A stretch of DNA of 64,000 bases from positions 1 to 64,000 of the forward strand of contig RPFO01000703.1 in the NCBI GenBank assembly GCA_009746045.1, written 5' to 3'. The notes beneath the pieces are model-generated. The model worked only from the letters and a program-made list of their open reading frames with translations. It was not told the origin of the DNA and searched no databases. Source of the DNA: Mesostigma viride. Lineage: Eukaryota > Streptophyta > Mesostigmatophyceae > Mesostigmatales > Mesostigmataceae. Below are positions 62,990 through 64,000 of the stretch, one piece after another; the first letter of the stretch is position 1, and each line of letters opens with the position of its first letter. A program made the position numbers and the translations under genes.

Positions 62990-64000
62990 AGGCAGACATG
63001 CACAAGGCGGGTGATGGGTGGGTGGGTGCCAGGTGGTCCATGGTGCCAGGTAGCGCGGGTCTCCCTCTGTCGGGAGGGCAGAGCCACCCACTTGCACAAA
63101 AATGAACACACTGGCAAGTTCCCCCCCCCCCCCCCAACGCATATTGATTCATAGTTGCAGAAAAAGTGGTTACTTTTACGTCAACATGATTTCCTTCACA
63201 ATAGTATATCCGAAAAATTAGAGGGTCCAATAGACCCAAATGGCTGTGCCATCCGCTACATCCTCCGCCTTAACTAGGTCAAGGCTTTATTTCAGCCTGC
63301 CTTCCTTGCAAGTTGGGAAGCTCTTCGGGGGCTACAGTTACCTGGTTTCAGCTAAAGAAGTTGGCCCACTCTGCGCCTGGGGGCCATGACCAGTCATATC
63401 ACTTTGTACCCAAATATACCGTAGGTCTAGTACTATCCAATGAAACAGATCAAAAGCTTTAGTTATTCGTGTCGCACTCTCCCACAAGATTTGCAACCAG
63501 ACAGCATCCTTGCTGTATTTTTCTTCCCGCATGGGGAACTCGCGATGGTGACCCGCGAGAGCCGAGGTACACACTAGCATCCGGCCCTTGCCTGGGATAC
63601 CGGCATCCCCTGCAGGGATGGCGGGGATTTCCCCACCCACGGCCGCCCAACCCATGTTGTGAACCAAGGGCCACCCAACCCTCCTGGGTATACCATGGCA
63701 TTGCAGATAGTCCGCGGTATTTGAGGCCCACTGGGGACAGGGGGGGGGGACTTCCCCCCCTCCCAGGTGACAACATTTTGGGCCCGACGCGCACTGGCCC
63801 CGCCAAGCCAGCGGTGGCCATGCCATGCCCGATGGTCGCATGCAAGGATGTTGCCAAGCCAAGCGGGCGCGCGGCAGACCAGGCGTGGTGTAGAGTAGGC
63901 TTGGTGTAGAGTAGGCATGGGGCAGAGAAGCATGGGCAGGCCGCCCGAGAGGTAGGGAGGAGAAACCGCGGGCGATGCCTGGGGCGCACCTCAATGGCTG
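62990..64000. other. No recognisable gene at window end
   Basis: A minus-strand ORF of 218 codons (63994-63338) is open but has Pro/Ala/Trp-biased composition, no motif, and overlaps ORFs in other frames (63989-63459, 63933-63574), as expected for GC-rich non-coding DNA. A C-run lies at 63121-63135. Confidence 0.4.

Noticed and set aside
63338-63994. 218-codon minus-strand ORF at the window end
   Set aside because: GC-rich, overlaps other open frames, no motif or splice support; kept only as an uncertain note.

Overview
The window is eukaryotic nuclear DNA made almost entirely of mobile elements and repeats. GT-AG introns, AATAAA-type sites, a DIRS/Ngaro-type tyrosine-recombinase retrotransposon, an L1-like ORF1 relic, TTAA- and TA-flanked inverted-repeat elements, long satellites and microsatellites all point to a large repeat-rich genome, probably an alga or another protist. 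I cannot name the species. No rRNA, credible tRNA, CRISPR array or recognisable housekeeping gene was found.

Layout. 0-7 kb: a possible exon pair on the minus strand behind a motif array, a GA/GTAAGC simple-repeat block, a 366-bp tandem duplication and an 0.8-kb fold-back element. 7.2-24.4 kb: a satellite of about 70-bp units that reverses orientation near 18.5 kb. A 5.5-kb DIRS/Ngaro element (7940-13438, minus strand) sits inside it with all four split direct repeats, a gag-like ORF and a pol ORF with RT, RNase H and tyrosine recombinase. 24.7-29.3 kb: a minisatellite, then low-information DNA with one promoter-like site. 29.7-34.9 kb (minus): a DUF7869-like putative DDE transposase gene whose middle is a GC-rich minisatellite open in several frames. 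35-36.5 kb: two tandem-repeat arrays between this gene and a divergent gene. 36.6-39.4 kb (plus): a Cys-rich, poly-Gln gene with one visible intron. 40.5-49.1 kb (plus): a second putative DDE-type transposase gene, split by a 5.27-kb TA-flanked terminal-inverted-repeat element at 41076-46342. 49.8-56.8 kb: two piggyBac-like (TTAA) ends and two tail-to-tail copies of an L1-like, ORF1-only element. 57-64 kb: microsatellites and DNA with no recognisable gene.

The least explained signal is a 20-nt GC-rich, nearly palindromic motif (GTTACGCCGGCCGTCGTTTC and a sister form). It recurs about 14 times, in introns of the 46-49 kb transposase gene, in a dimeric array just upstream of that gene, and in a 110-bp tandem array upstream of the minus-strand ORF near the window start. 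In the two arrays and the introns it reads in the sense direction of the neighbouring gene. Together with the divergent gene pair at 34.9/36.6 kb this suggests one or more large multi-gene DNA transposons of a poorly described type. Family names for the DDE-like proteins are from motif memory only; no search was run.
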